From: Lentzea jiangxiensis
Lineage (GTDB): Bacteria; Actinomycetota; Actinomycetes; Mycobacteriales; Pseudonocardiaceae
Reading direction: 5' to 3'
Length of the DNA: 64,000 nt
NCBI RefSeq assembly: GCF_900104175.1
Contig: NZ_FNIX01000003.1
Span: 620,001 to 684,000, forward strand
Position numbers and translations under genes: made by a program. Positions 1-7,664 of the stretch are shown here, in pieces (position 1 is the stretch's first letter; the number at the start of each line of letters is the position of its first letter). The notes below the pieces were generated by a model. That model was not told the origin of the DNA and did no database searches. It worked only from the letters and a program-made list of their open reading frames with translations.

Positions 1-1478
1 TCCAGCGCGACCTGCTGGAACACCGGCTGGATCGCGCCGTGCGTGACGGCTTCCTCGGTGAACAGGTAGGCCGTGCCGACCAGGACGCCCACGGCCGCAC
101 CCCGTGCCGCGATCGGCGCGGTCATGGCGGAGATCATCGCGGCCGAGCGGGCGTCGTGGACGCCACCGGCGAACAACGCGACGACGTCGGCCTCCCGGCC
201 GCGCAGCACGTCGATCTGCTGCTGCCACAGGGTGAAGCTGGACCGCGGACCGGTGTGCCCGCCGCACTCCGAGCCCTCGAAGACGAACTTGCGCGCGCCC
301 TCGTCGAGGAACCGGCGCAGCAGTGCGGGAGACGGCACGTGCAGGAACGCCTCGATGCCGGCGTCCTCCAGCTCACGGGCCTGTGTGGGCGTGCCACCGG
401 CGACGATCGCGTACTTCGGCCGCACCGCCAGCACGGCCTCCATCTGCCGTGCCCGCAGCTCCGGCGGCGCGAAGCCGAGCAGGCCGACGCCCCACGGCCG
501 GTCGCCGAGCTTCGCGGCGGTGTCCTCCAGCAGCGTGCGGACGGCCGGGCCCTCCATCAACGCGAGCGCGAGGAACGGCAGCGCACCCCCTTCGGCGACG
601 GCGGCGGCGAACGCCGGTTGGTCGCTGACGCGGGTCATCGGGCCCTGCGCGATCGGGTAGCGCAGGCCGGGGACCCGGTCGCAGAACGGTCCGGCGGGCC
701 GGATCGGACGGCGCTCACCCGCCAGGGTGAGATTCTCGCGAATCCCCCGCGCAATCGCGCCCACGACACCACCGACAGTGCCGAACGAGCTACGGTAAAA
801 ATCAGCCAAGGACCCTTCCTGGCCAATTTCGAGCGTGTTTTGACGAACATGCACACGTAACCCGTCGATCACGACGGTGTCGGCGCCGTCCATCATCCGG
901 ATCGCGTTGACAAATTCACTGGAAATATGTTTTCGAGCTTCTGCGACGAGCGCGAGCTGCCCTTCCAGCACCACTCCGCGAGCACCGCCGGCGACGGCCG
1001 CGGCAGCCGTGTCGGGGCCGATCGACCCGGCCGCCCAGACCGGCAGATCGGTCAGCGCGAGCACCTGCTGGAGCAGCACGAAAGCCGGAGAACCACCCAC
1101 TCGGCCGCCGGACTCGGCACCCTTGGCGATCAACCCGGTGGCCCCGTACTCGATCGCCGCAACGGCGTCCGCCACCGAGGTGACCACCACCAGGACGCGG
1201 CGTTCACCCAGTTCAGCGCGGTCGGGCCGGTGCCGTTCAAGATCGATCACCACCGTGTCGACGACATCGGGCAGCGGCACCGCCAGCGGTCCGTGCAGCC
1301 TGACGCCGAACGCGCGGGGGTGCCGCGCACAGACGCGGGCGAGGTCGGCGGCGGCGTGGGTCCCGAGGTCGAGCACACCGAGCCCGCCCGCTCGTTCGGC
1401 GGCGACCACGAGGGCCGGGTTGGGCGTGCCGAAGGGACTCAGGCACAGCACCCGTTCACGATCCGACAGCATGTTCAC
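1..1478 (-). CDS. PfaD-like double nitronate monooxygenase / enoyl reductase region, 3' end cut by window edge
   Basis: The visible 490 or so residues hold two FMN-type TIM-barrel halves. The first carries GAESGGRVGG near residue 121, where the family His is Arg; the second carries SECGGHTGP near residue 400 with the His kept. Proteins opening with a 'LCLSPFGTPNPALVVAAERA'-like segment and two such halves are, as I recall, enoyl-reductase components of PUFA-like iterative PKSs in actinomycetes, often fused to further domains; the frame is still open at base 1, so more domains may follow. I chose the GTG at 1478 because GAGGAA lies about nine bases upstream; in-frame GTG at 1487 and ATG at 1472 are alternatives. 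It plausibly supplies enoyl reduction for the PUFA-like genes at 47-54 kb. Confidence 0.75.
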   Translation of the reverse strand, partial: MNMLSDRERVLCLSPFGTPNPALVVAAERAGGLGVLDLGTHAAADLARVCARHPRAFGVRLHGPLAVPLPDVVDTVVIDLERHRPDRAELGERRVLVVVTSVADAVAAIEYGATGLIAKGAESGGRVGGSPAFVLLQQVLALTDLPVWAAGSIGPDTAAAAVAGGARGVVLEGQLALVAEARKHISSEFVNAIRMMDGADTVVIDGLRVHVRQNTLEIGQEGSLADFYRSSFGTVGGVVGAIARGIRENLTLAGERRPIRPAGPFCDRVPGLRYPIAQGPMTRVSDQPAFAAAVAEGGALPFLALALMEGPAVRTLLEDTAAKLGDRPWGVGLLGFAPPELRARQMEAVLAVRPKYAIVAGGTPTQARELEDAGIEAFLHVPSPALLRRFLDEGARKFVFEGSECGGHTGPRSSFTLWQQQIDVLRGREADVVALFAGGVHDARSAAMISAMTAPIAARGAAVGVLVGTAYLFTEEAVTHGAIQPVFQQVAL

Positions 1479-1543
1479 TGCGCTCACTTCCTCACCCGGC
1501 AGGGGTGGGGAGAAAGGAATTCAGCCAGGGTTCCTACTGACCG

Positions 1544-1615
1544 GTACGGTGACAACGCGCTCACCGTACGCACAAACCCGAGGCGGCGTCGAGAGGGTGG
1601 TGAAACTTTCTCACC
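1544..1615. promoter_or_regulatory. Two inverted repeats upstream of the nitronate monooxygenase gene
   Basis: GTACGGTGA-N8-TCACCGTAC (1544-1569) is a perfect 9-bp inverted repeat. GGTGA-N7-TCACC (1599-1615) follows 46 bp away with the same inner half-site. Both lie 65-140 bp upstream of the start at 1478, where an operator would sit. The shared GGTGA/TCACC core suggests one regulator binding twice; I cannot say which. No other clear signal is visible between 1479 and 1682. Confidence 0.4.
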
Positions 1616-1682
1616 TACGTAACCTGACGAATGGACCCGGATGGCGGGGCGCCTTACTCCAGTTCGTGGCTAGCGCGATGTG

Positions 1683-1931
1683 CTATGGCCGCAGGAGCAC
1701 TTCCGTGACGTCCGCCCGGACAGACACCGCCCGCTCACCACGATCAGCGGACACCTCCGCGCGGCCGGAGCCGATCCACACCAACCGAGCGCTTGGCAGG
1801 GTGCGGACCGACTCGACGACCGGTCCGCCCGCCGCGAACCCGTCGAGTGCGAACCAGCCGTCCACAGTGGACTTCGGAAGCGAAGCCGCAGTCAGTTCCC
1901 GCAGGGGTGAGCACACCGGGTTCGACAGCAA
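1683..1931 (-). CDS. Short ORF of unknown function, possibly a gene remnant
   Basis: An 82-codon frame with fairly GC-rich third positions ends in VSVRADVTEVLLRP. I recognise no domain. It begins just beyond the hairpin at 1946-1988 and has no clear ribosome-binding site, so it may be the tail of a lost gene rather than a working one. Confidence 0.2.
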   Translation of the reverse strand: MLSNPVCSPLRELTAASLPKSTVDGWFALDGFAAGGPVVESVRTLPSARLVWIGSGRAEVSADRGERAVSVRADVTEVLLRP

Positions 1932-1945
1932 GCCCTCTTGTGGCG

Positions 1946-1988
1946 CGAGGCCGCTTTCCTGACGCCGAGCGTCGGGAAAGCGGCCTCG
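1946..1988 (-). terminator. Strong hairpin terminator after the aldolase gene
   Basis: A 14-bp perfect stem (CGAGGCCGCTTTCC / GGAAAGCGGCCTCG), extended by TGACG/CGTCG pairs, lies 32 bp beyond the aldolase stop codon. There is no clear T-run, as is usual in high-GC actinomycetes. Confidence 0.7.
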
Positions 1989-2019
1989 TCTGCGGGACCG
2001 GACGCATCCGCTCCGTCCG

Positions 2020-2775
2020 TTACCGGCGCACGCTGCTCACGATGGCGCGCAAACCGTCCACCACCACGGTGTTGAAGTTGAAGAGGAGGACGCTGGCGCC
2101 TCGTTCTCGCCACTCCCCGGCCTTGCCGGGCTGATCCACCAAGGCGCACAGCGCGCACTGCGGCGCCGAGACCACCGCCTCGACTATCCGGTCGACGGCC
2201 GCCCGGTAGTCCGCATGGCCGAAGTTCCCCGGCACGCCCAGGGAGAGCGACAGGTCGGTGGGGCCGATCCACACGGCGTCGACGCCGTCGGTCGCGGCGA
2301 TCGCGTCGCAGTTCCGGACGGAGTCCCGGTCCTCGGCCTGGACCACGACCACCGTCTCGCGTGCGGCCTCGGCCAGGTGCTCTTCCAGGGTGCGGGTGCC
2401 GTGCCGTCCCGCCCGGGTGCTCACCGCGAGACTGCGAATTCCCCGGGGCGGGTAGTGCGCGGCGCGGACCGCGGCTTCGGCGTCCGCGGCGTCCGACACG
2501 TGGGGCACGACGATTCCCGCCGCGCCGGCGTCGAGTGCGTGCAGCGCGGCGGCGGGATCGTTCCCGGCGAGACGCACCAGCACCGGGATGCCGGCGGCTT
2601 CGCCCGCCCTGACGTGGTGCTCCACCTCGACGGTCTCGGCGGGCGCGTGTTCGGTGTCGAGCAGCACGAAGTCGAAACCCAGGTGCCCGGCCAGCTCCAC
2701 CGCGGAGTGGGCGGGGACCTTGAGGATCAGGCCGAGCAGCGGATCGCCGCCGGCCATGCGGGATCGCAAGCTCAC
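2020..2775 (-). CDS. HpcH/HpaI family class II aldolase
   Basis: This 251-residue protein has the family's landmarks in order: FVLLDTEHAP near the N-terminus, GIVVPHVSDAADAEAAVRAA with YPPRGIRS in the middle, and QAEDRDSVRNCDAI then VDAVWIGPTDLSLSLG. The family cleaves or forms 4-hydroxy-2-oxoacids (pyruvate or oxaloacetate donors) with a divalent metal; the substrate here is unknown. The GTG start overlaps the stop of the upstream M24 gene (GTGA), so the two are translationally coupled. A longer frame to 3054 is open but overlaps the M24 gene. With the peptidase it may finish or recycle a product of the neighbouring cyclase pathway; that is inference. Confidence 0.85.
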   Translation of the reverse strand: MSLRSRMAGGDPLLGLILKVPAHSAVELAGHLGFDFVLLDTEHAPAETVEVEHHVRAGEAAGIPVLVRLAGNDPAAALHALDAGAAGIVVPHVSDAADAEAAVRAAHYPPRGIRSLAVSTRAGRHGTRTLEEHLAEAARETVVVVQAEDRDSVRNCDAIAATDGVDAVWIGPTDLSLSLGVPGNFGHADYRAAVDRIVEAVVSAPQCALCALVDQPGKAGEWRERGASVLLFNFNTVVVDGLRAIVSSVRR

Positions 2776-3941
2776 CGGCCGCCACCCGGCAGCGGCCGGT
2801 TCCACCCGCGCGCCTCGTCTCCGGGCGCTTCCCACCCGTCCTCCGTGACGATCAGGGTGTCCTCCAGCTTGACGATGCCGACCTCGGGGTTGGACAGCGT
2901 CGTCTCCAGGGACAGGACCATCCCCACCTCGAGCGGGGCTTCCGCGTGGTCCGCGGGGTAGGGCACCGGACCGGTACCGGTCAACCGGGGGACCTCGTGC
3001 GTGATGAGGCCCATGCCGTGGGCGACGAAGAACATCTCGTCCGCGTGAGGACACGCGGCCAGCGCCTTGTCGGCCAGGTCGAAGACGTCCCCGCCGCGCC
3101 GGCCGGGCGTCACCGCGGCGCGCACGCTCTGCTGCACCGACTCGACCTCGGCGAGCAGGTCGTTCATCAAGCCGGTGGGCTCACCCGCCACCGCCATGCG
3201 CGCCAGGTCGCCGATGTACCCCTGGTACATCCCGCCGGAGTCGAGTGAGAGCGCTTCCCCTTCCCGCCACACCCTGGACGAGGGCGCGCGGTTGAACTCG
3301 CTGCCGCACGACACCAGGCAGTAGTCGAAGACCAGTCCCCGATCGGTCTGCTCGCGACGGAACCGCTCGACCACGTCGATCTTGGTGTCGCCGGGCCGCG
3401 AAGCGGCGAAGGTGGCCGCCATGGAGTCGATGATCCCCACGGAGGCGGTTCGCACCAACTCGAGCTCTTCGGGGGTCTTGATCGCCCGGATGGCTTCGAG
3501 GACCGGATGAGCTTCGACCAACGCCGCCCCCGGCAGCGCGGCGCGCAGCACCTCGGCCGCGTCGAACGGGAGGAAGGCCTTCTCCACCGCGATGACCGCG
3601 TTGTCCAGGCCGCGCTCCCGCAGCCCCTCGACGATCGAGTTCGCGGTGTCCACGCTCGACCACGACTGGTTGCGGACGTCGGGGACCCACAGCGGGAAAA
3701 CGGAGGTTCCCCACTCCTCGTTGCCGCACCCGATGTAGAACGAGTTCTCCGGAGAGCCCTTGACGTACACGAGCGCCGGAAGATATCGGGACACGCCGAT
3801 CGCGTCGAGGTTGGCGAAGAAGAAGTACCGGTATCCGCCGAGCAGGTGCTGGATGGAAAAACGGGTGGTCGCGATCACCACATCGGCGCCGGCCTTTTCC
3901 ATCAGCGCGTCCATGCGGCTCTGGTCGAACGGTAGGTCCAT
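2772..3941 (-). CDS. M24 family metallopeptidase (Xaa-Pro peptidase / creatinase fold)
   Basis: A 389-residue protein with an N-terminal creatinase-like domain and a C-terminal pita-bread domain. The dinuclear-metal ligands are all visible: Asp in LSLDSGGMYQGYIGDLAR (both Asp), His in VAHGMGL, Glu in LSLETTL and Glu in KLEDTLIVTE. It is therefore likely an active hydrolase such as aminopeptidase P, prolidase or creatinase; the motifs do not separate these. It has no signal peptide, so it acts in the cytoplasm. It leads a two-gene operon with the aldolase. Because a small peptide gene and an ATP-grasp ligase lie 3 kb away, a role in cutting a peptide-linked intermediate is possible but unproven. 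Confidence 0.85.
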   Translation of the reverse strand: MDLPFDQSRMDALMEKAGADVVIATTRFSIQHLLGGYRYFFFANLDAIGVSRYLPALVYVKGSPENSFYIGCGNEEWGTSVFPLWVPDVRNQSWSSVDTANSIVEGLRERGLDNAVIAVEKAFLPFDAAEVLRAALPGAALVEAHPVLEAIRAIKTPEELELVRTASVGIIDSMAATFAASRPGDTKIDVVERFRREQTDRGLVFDYCLVSCGSEFNRAPSSRVWREGEALSLDSGGMYQGYIGDLARMAVAGEPTGLMNDLLAEVESVQQSVRAAVTPGRRGGDVFDLADKALAACPHADEMFFVAHGMGLITHEVPRLTGTGPVPYPADHAEAPLEVGMVLSLETTLSNPEVGIVKLEDTLIVTEDGWEAPGDEARGWNRPLPGGGR

Positions 3942-4033
3942 GACACTCCTCGAATTTGTTCTGCCGCAACGTGGCCAGGATATGTATAGTGTCGAACGGC
4001 TAGTTTCCCATCGGCCCAGAAGCGAGTGCAGAC
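3942..4033. promoter_or_regulatory. Divergent promoter region between M24 peptidase and SDR genes
   Basis: The 92-bp gap between the divergent starts contains the AT-rich block TATGTATAGT (3981-3990). It could give TATAGT as a -10 for the plus strand and TATACA for the minus strand. Convincing -35 elements were not found. Confidence 0.4.
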
Positions 4034-4846
4034 ATGGACGAAATCATCGGCGACGCCCAGGCTGCCGCGACCCGTTCAATCTTGGACCGGTTCCGGCTCA
4101 CCGGCAGATCGGCTCTCGTAACCGGTGCGGGACAAGGCATCGGACGCGCATTCGCGCACGCCCTGGGCGAAGCGGGCGCCCAGGTGGCGGTTGTCGACCT
4201 CAGTGCGGAACGCGCGGAGGAGGTCGCCGGCGAATTGCTGGAAAAGGGCGTGAAAGCGATTTCGATCCAGGCCGACGCCGCCGACGAACGTTCCGTCGAG
4301 AGCTTCGTGCGCACGACGGTGGAGCAGTTCGGCCGACTCGACATCGCGGTGAACAACGCCGGTATCAATCTCAACTCCGCAGCCGAGGAAACAACGCTCG
4401 AAGAGTGGGACATGGTGCACGACCTCAACTTGAGGGGAGTGTTCATCGCCTGCCAGCACGAAGCGAAGGCGATGTTCCCGCACGGGTACGGAAAAATCAT
4501 CAACACCGCCTCGATGGCGTCGATGATCGTGCCTCACCCCCAGAAGCAGGTCTCGTACAACGTTTCCAAGGGGGCGGTGGTCAGCCTGACCCGGACGTTG
4601 GCCGCCGAGTGGGCCGACCGCGGGATCCGGGTGAACTGCATTTCGCCGGGGATCATCCGGACCGCCTTGATCGAGGAGTCCGAGACACTGGCGCCCCTGG
4701 TGGACGAATGGGTGTCGAACATCCCGGCCGGACGGCTGGGTGAGGTCAGCGACCTCCAGGGTGCCGTCGTCTACCTGGCCGGCGAGGTCTCCGACTACAT
4801 GACCGGCCACAACCTCGCGATCGAGGGAGGCCAGACCTTGTGGTAG
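4034..4846 (+). CDS. Classical SDR oxidoreductase (gluconate/sorbose dehydrogenase-like)
   Basis: A 270-residue short-chain dehydrogenase. The NAD(P) motif is TGAGQGIG near residue 31, the NNAG motif is VNNAGI, and the catalytic residues are the Ser region NTASMASMI with Tyr-Lys in YNVSKGAV; the C-terminus has the usual YMTGHNLAIEGG. It would oxidise or reduce a polyol or keto group on a small substrate. It stands alone on the plus strand, divergent from the M24/aldolase pair and convergent with the cyclase gene 18 bp away. A step on the cyclitol made by the cyclase is a reasonable inference. Confidence 0.88.
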   Translation: MDEIIGDAQAAATRSILDRFRLTGRSALVTGAGQGIGRAFAHALGEAGAQVAVVDLSAERAEEVAGELLEKGVKAISIQADAADERSVESFVRTTVEQFGRLDIAVNNAGINLNSAAEETTLEEWDMVHDLNLRGVFIACQHEAKAMFPHGYGKIINTASMASMIVPHPQKQVSYNVSKGAVVSLTRTLAAEWADRGIRVNCISPGIIRTALIEESETLAPLVDEWVSNIPAGRLGEVSDLQGAVVYLAGEVSDYMTGHNLAIEGGQTLW

Positions 4847-4864
4847 GCCTCGCCCCGCCGGGCC

Positions 4865-6139
4865 TCACGCGACCTCCACCGAACTGGTCGTGGCCATCTC
4901 CCGCTGGATTTCGATGGCCGCGACCAGTTCCTCGTCCGAGACGTCGTTGACGAAGACGGTGTTCCCGATGCCGACGGGCAGTGGCAGTCGTTGCTGCCCG
5001 TCGCGCCGCCGGACTGTCGCGTGCAGCGCGTGCCCGAGGACCTCCGGCGTGTGCAACGGGCTCCAGGTGGGCAGCTCGAGATCGGACATCACCGAGAACA
5101 CCCGCCGGCACTCGTTCTCGCTCACGAGTCCGCGCCGGTGGGCGAGGACGGTGCTCAGTGCCATGTCGAGGCACACGGCTTCGCCGTGCAGCATCGCGGG
5201 AAGGCCGAGCATCTCGACGGCGGGGCTGAAGGTGTGCCCGTAGTCCATGCTGCGTTCCAGCGTTTCTTCCCACAGGTTCGGCTCGAGCTCCTCCAGCATG
5301 CCGGTGATCGCGGCTTCGAGGATGGCGGTGGCGGCGTCGGCCCCCTCCGGCGACGTTCCCTGGAAGTTCTCGTCCAGGACCAGCCGGCCGTACCGCTCGA
5401 GGAGGCCGAAGAGTGCTTCGTCCTTGATCAGACCGACCTTCAGGATCTCGGCGAGCCCGTTGCTGATGTGCCGGCGGCTCAGCGTCGCGAGGAAGCCGCG
5501 GTCGAGCAGGGTGAGCGTCGCCGCCGAATACGTGCCCAGCTGGTTCTTGTGACCGTTGAAGTTCACCCCGGTCTTCACGCCGACCCCGGCGTCGACCAGA
5601 CCGACCAGGGTCGTCGGCACCCTGATGAACGGCGTTCCGCGCCGGTAGAGGCTGGCGGCGAGACCCACGATGTCCATCACGACACCGCCGCCCACCACGA
5701 TGACCGGCTCACGCCTGCGATCGATTCCGAAGGCGTCGAGCCGCTCCACGAAGCGCAACACCACGTCGATCTCTTTGCGCACCTCGCCCGCCTGGACCAC
5801 CATGATCTCGCACGTGACGCCGTGGTGCTCGAAGTACTGTCTCATGGCTGTCCCGTACAGCCTGTCGACGGTTTCGTCCACGACCACGAACCGGCGGTGT
5901 GTCCGGTTCCCGTCCGGTCTGCCCGCGTCGAGCAGGTCTGTGCGGTTCGGGTCGAAAACACCCTGGCACAGGCGGACTTCGTAGTTGACCGGCTGCGAAG
6001 CCTTGACGTGCCAGGAAGGTTCTTGCGCCCCAGGCGCGACACTCGTTGGCGTGGACGGTTTCCGCAGTGCTGGTGACGCGACGACCTCCAGTGCACTGCC
6101 ATCTTTCTCATGGCCGGCGGAGATTGGCGAATCGCACAT
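4865..6139 (-). CDS. Sugar-phosphate cyclase, 2-epi-5-epi-valiolone synthase type
   Basis: A 424-residue member of the dehydroquinate-synthase superfamily. It has the NAD loop GGGVVMDIVGLAASLYRRG (about residue 150), PTTLVGLVDAGVGVKTGVN, GHKNQLGTY (about 195), the metal-binding DYGHTFSP (about 301) and MLHGEAVCLDMALS (about 316). GHKN..GTY and DYGHTFSP are typical of cyclases acting on sedoheptulose 7-phosphate rather than of 3-dehydroquinate synthase. The expected product is 2-epi-5-epi-valiolone; desmethyl-4-deoxygadusol is an alternative. I chose ATG 6139, just after AAGAGAG, over the longer frame to 6196. It is third in the peptide/ATP-grasp operon and gives that operon a C7-cyclitol theme. 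Confidence 0.85.
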   Translation of the reverse strand: MCDSPISAGHEKDGSALEVVASPALRKPSTPTSVAPGAQEPSWHVKASQPVNYEVRLCQGVFDPNRTDLLDAGRPDGNRTHRRFVVVDETVDRLYGTAMRQYFEHHGVTCEIMVVQAGEVRKEIDVVLRFVERLDAFGIDRRREPVIVVGGGVVMDIVGLAASLYRRGTPFIRVPTTLVGLVDAGVGVKTGVNFNGHKNQLGTYSAATLTLLDRGFLATLSRRHISNGLAEILKVGLIKDEALFGLLERYGRLVLDENFQGTSPEGADAATAILEAAITGMLEELEPNLWEETLERSMDYGHTFSPAVEMLGLPAMLHGEAVCLDMALSTVLAHRRGLVSENECRRVFSVMSDLELPTWSPLHTPEVLGHALHATVRRRDGQQRLPLPVGIGNTVFVNDVSDEELVAAIEIQREMATTSSVEVA

Positions 6140-6297
6140 GTTCGCTCTCTTCTTGACGAGTACGATGAGATCAGCTCGACGCCAACCTGAAAACACGCAG
6201 GAACAACGGAGAAGTCCCGTTGCGCTGTCGGTGTCGTGAACGAAGGCCTGGCGTGCCCGGCGGACCTGGAAGCCGGCCGCGCGAGGTCATCACCTGA

Positions 6298-7227
6298 TCA
6301 AGACCGGATCAGGTCGCTCCGAGCCGCCACGGCGATCAAGGACCGGGCGTAGCGCGCCGCCGCCTCCGGGTGGAGGTGGAAGAACTTGACCGGTGCCACC
6401 GATTCGATCTCCAGGAGCAGCAGCCTGCCGGTGACGGGGTGGCGGAGGAAGTCGAGCCGTACCGACACCGGGTGGACCGGAACGGTCTTCAGGTAGGCGT
6501 CGTACGCGGTGTGGATGTCGGTGAGGTCGTCGCCGTGTTCGACGTGGCCGGCACGGGCGTTCGGGTGGAACTGCGTTCCGACGCGGCCCGGCGCGAGGAT
6601 GGCGTCCTTGGTGATCGCGTGGGAGACCTCACCGTCGATCATGATGATTCCGCTTTCCCCCAGCGAATCGATCGTGGAGACGTAGGGCTGGACGCACGCG
6701 GTCACGTCGGCTTCCGCGAAGGCCGCGAGCCTGTCGGCCAGGTCCTGCTCCTCGGTGACCCGGGCGGCGCCGAGCGTGCCTCCCGACGAGACGGGCTTGA
6801 CGACGACGGCGGCCTCTCCGAACTCACGTTCGGCGTTCGCGAGCGCTTCCGCTGCCACAGCACCGATTCGCTCCCCCGGCCGGACCACCGTGGTCGGGAT
6901 CGTCCTGGCACCGTGCTGCTCGACCAGGGGGAGGTATTCCTTGCTCATACCGCTCACGATGACGGCGTGCGGGTTCGCCAGCCGCACGCCCTGCCGGTGC
7001 AGGGAGTCCACCCAGTCCCGGAACTGCGCCAGCTTGAGCCACATGCTCCACGGGGACTGCACGGCGACCACGTCGAACGCGGTCCAGTCGACACCGTCGG
7101 AGTCGTCCCAGGCGAGGATCTGCGTCGTGCAGCCCTGTTCCTCCAGGCAGGCTCGCAGGACGGGGGTGTCGCGATCCGACCAGTCGCTGCCGGGAAAGGC
7201 GCTGGAGGTCACGAGTGCGATGTTCAC
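6298..7227 (-). CDS. ATP-grasp ligase, DcsG-like
   Basis: A 309-residue ATP-grasp protein. The N-terminal part resembles the DcsG (O-ureido-serine cyclo-ligase) group. Then come VVVKPVSSGGTLGA (ATP-binding Lys and Gly-rich loop, about residues 147-160), VRLDFL and the metal-binding end LLEIESVAP, with the PEAAARYARSLI tail of the same group. Such enzymes activate a carboxylate as acyl phosphate and join it to a nucleophile or cyclise it. The GTG start is preceded by GAGAGG. It lies between an acidic 46-residue peptide gene and the cyclase gene, so either the peptide or a cyclitol-derived acid could be its substrate. Confidence 0.85.
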   Translation of the reverse strand: MNIALVTSSAFPGSDWSDRDTPVLRACLEEQGCTTQILAWDDSDGVDWTAFDVVAVQSPWSMWLKLAQFRDWVDSLHRQGVRLANPHAVIVSGMSKEYLPLVEQHGARTIPTTVVRPGERIGAVAAEALANAEREFGEAAVVVKPVSSGGTLGAARVTEEQDLADRLAAFAEADVTACVQPYVSTIDSLGESGIIMIDGEVSHAITKDAILAPGRVGTQFHPNARAGHVEHGDDLTDIHTAYDAYLKTVPVHPVSVRLDFLRHPVTGRLLLLEIESVAPVKFFHLHPEAAARYARSLIAVAARSDLIRS

Positions 7228-7264
7228 GGGATGCCTCTCGGTAGTTCACAGAACAGCCGCGTGC

Positions 7265-7320
7265 ACCACTCCACGAGTCGTCCGCCGACAATTCCCGGAG
7301 GTGCGGTCACGATCCAACTG
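7265..7320. repeat. Intergenic repeat shared with about 54,940-54,995
   Basis: The stretch between the peptide and ATP-grasp genes contains CCACGAGTCGTCCGCCGACA, followed by a similar downstream half with GGTCACGATCC. At about 54,940 the sequence CCACGAGTCGTCCACCGGCA is followed by GATCACGTTCC at nearly the same distance. The match is about 55 bp with few differences and lies outside recognised genes in both places. Confidence 0.5.
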
Positions 7321-7343
7321 CGACACAGACGATTTCCTGCCGA

Positions 7344-7484
7344 TCAGTCCGTGCCCCGGACGACGCCCGCTGCCGGGTTTTCTTCCTCGTCGTCGAACCA
7401 GTCCGGGCGCAGCGGAACGCTGCACAGCGTGGGGAAGTCGTCGAGATCCGGTGCGCCGCCGCGCAACTGCTCCTGAACGCTCAT
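7344..7484 (-). CDS. Small acidic peptide (46 aa), candidate RiPP precursor or scaffold peptide
   Basis: This frame is too short for a usual ORF list but is well supported: ATG preceded by AGGAG at five bases, GC-rich third positions, and a position first in the operon, 116 bp before the ATP-grasp gene. The peptide starts MSVQEQLRGG, has one Cys (PTLCSVPLRP) and a strongly acidic patch DWFDDEEENP, and ends VVRGTD. It has no signal peptide or membrane segment. Small acidic peptides beside ATP-grasp enzymes are seen as graspetide precursors and as scaffold peptides for tRNA-dependent ligases, but this sequence matches no family I know. The frame stays open for 34 codons after its TGA, ending exactly at the ATP-grasp start. 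Confidence 0.6.
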   Translation of the reverse strand: MSVQEQLRGGAPDLDDFPTLCSVPLRPDWFDDEEENPAAGVVRGTD

Positions 7485-7515
7485 GGTCACTCCTGGTGAA
7501 GTCCCCCGCTGGCTC

Positions 7516-7535
7516 TTCCTGAACGACAGCAGGAA
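7516..7535. promoter_or_regulatory. Inverted repeat TTCCTG-N8-CAGGAA upstream of the peptide gene
   Basis: A perfect 6-bp inverted repeat lies 32-51 bp upstream of the peptide start, between that start and the GTTCC-type site at 7570. It may be an operator half-site pair or a leader hairpin. Confidence 0.3.
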
Positions 7536-7569
7536 TCTATTCCAAACCTGGTGTGACCCAGATCGCCGA

Positions 7570-7586
7570 GTTCCACGGTGCGGAAC
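7570..7586. promoter_or_regulatory. Candidate operator GTTCC-N7-GGAAC (copy 1)
   Basis: An exact GTTCC-N7-GGAAC palindrome (spacer ACGGTGC) about 86 bp upstream of the peptide gene, in the only promoter gap of the peptide/ATP-grasp/cyclase operon. The same 17-bp pattern recurs in other gaps of this window (21,840; 38,161; 38,193 exact; several with one mismatch). Confidence 0.5.
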
Positions 7587-7613
7587 GCGGTCTCCCGGCT
7601 GGGGAAGGGACCC

Positions 7614-7653
7614 GGACGATCGGCGGAGCCGTTCCCGGCCCGCCGATCGTTCC
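7614..7653 (-). terminator. Hairpin terminator after the salicylate synthase operon
   Basis: GGACGATCGGCGG pairs with CCGCCGATCGTTCC with a single bulge and a 13-base loop. It lies 11 bp beyond the salicylate synthase stop and ends the six-gene operon before the peptide-operon promoter. Confidence 0.7.
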
Positions 7654-7664
7654 GGCGAAGCGAC

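Noticed and set aside
4865-6139. Cyclase as a housekeeping 3-dehydroquinate synthase
   Set aside because: GHKN-x-LGTY and DYGHTFSP, the length, and the operon with ATP-grasp and peptide fit sedoheptulose-phosphate cyclases better.
4865-7227. Mycosporine-like amino acid pathway (cyclase plus ATP-grasp)
   Set aside because: No O-methyltransferase of that pathway is adjacent, the ATP-grasp is DcsG-like rather than MysC-like by eye, and no MysD or NRPS-like partner is in the operon.
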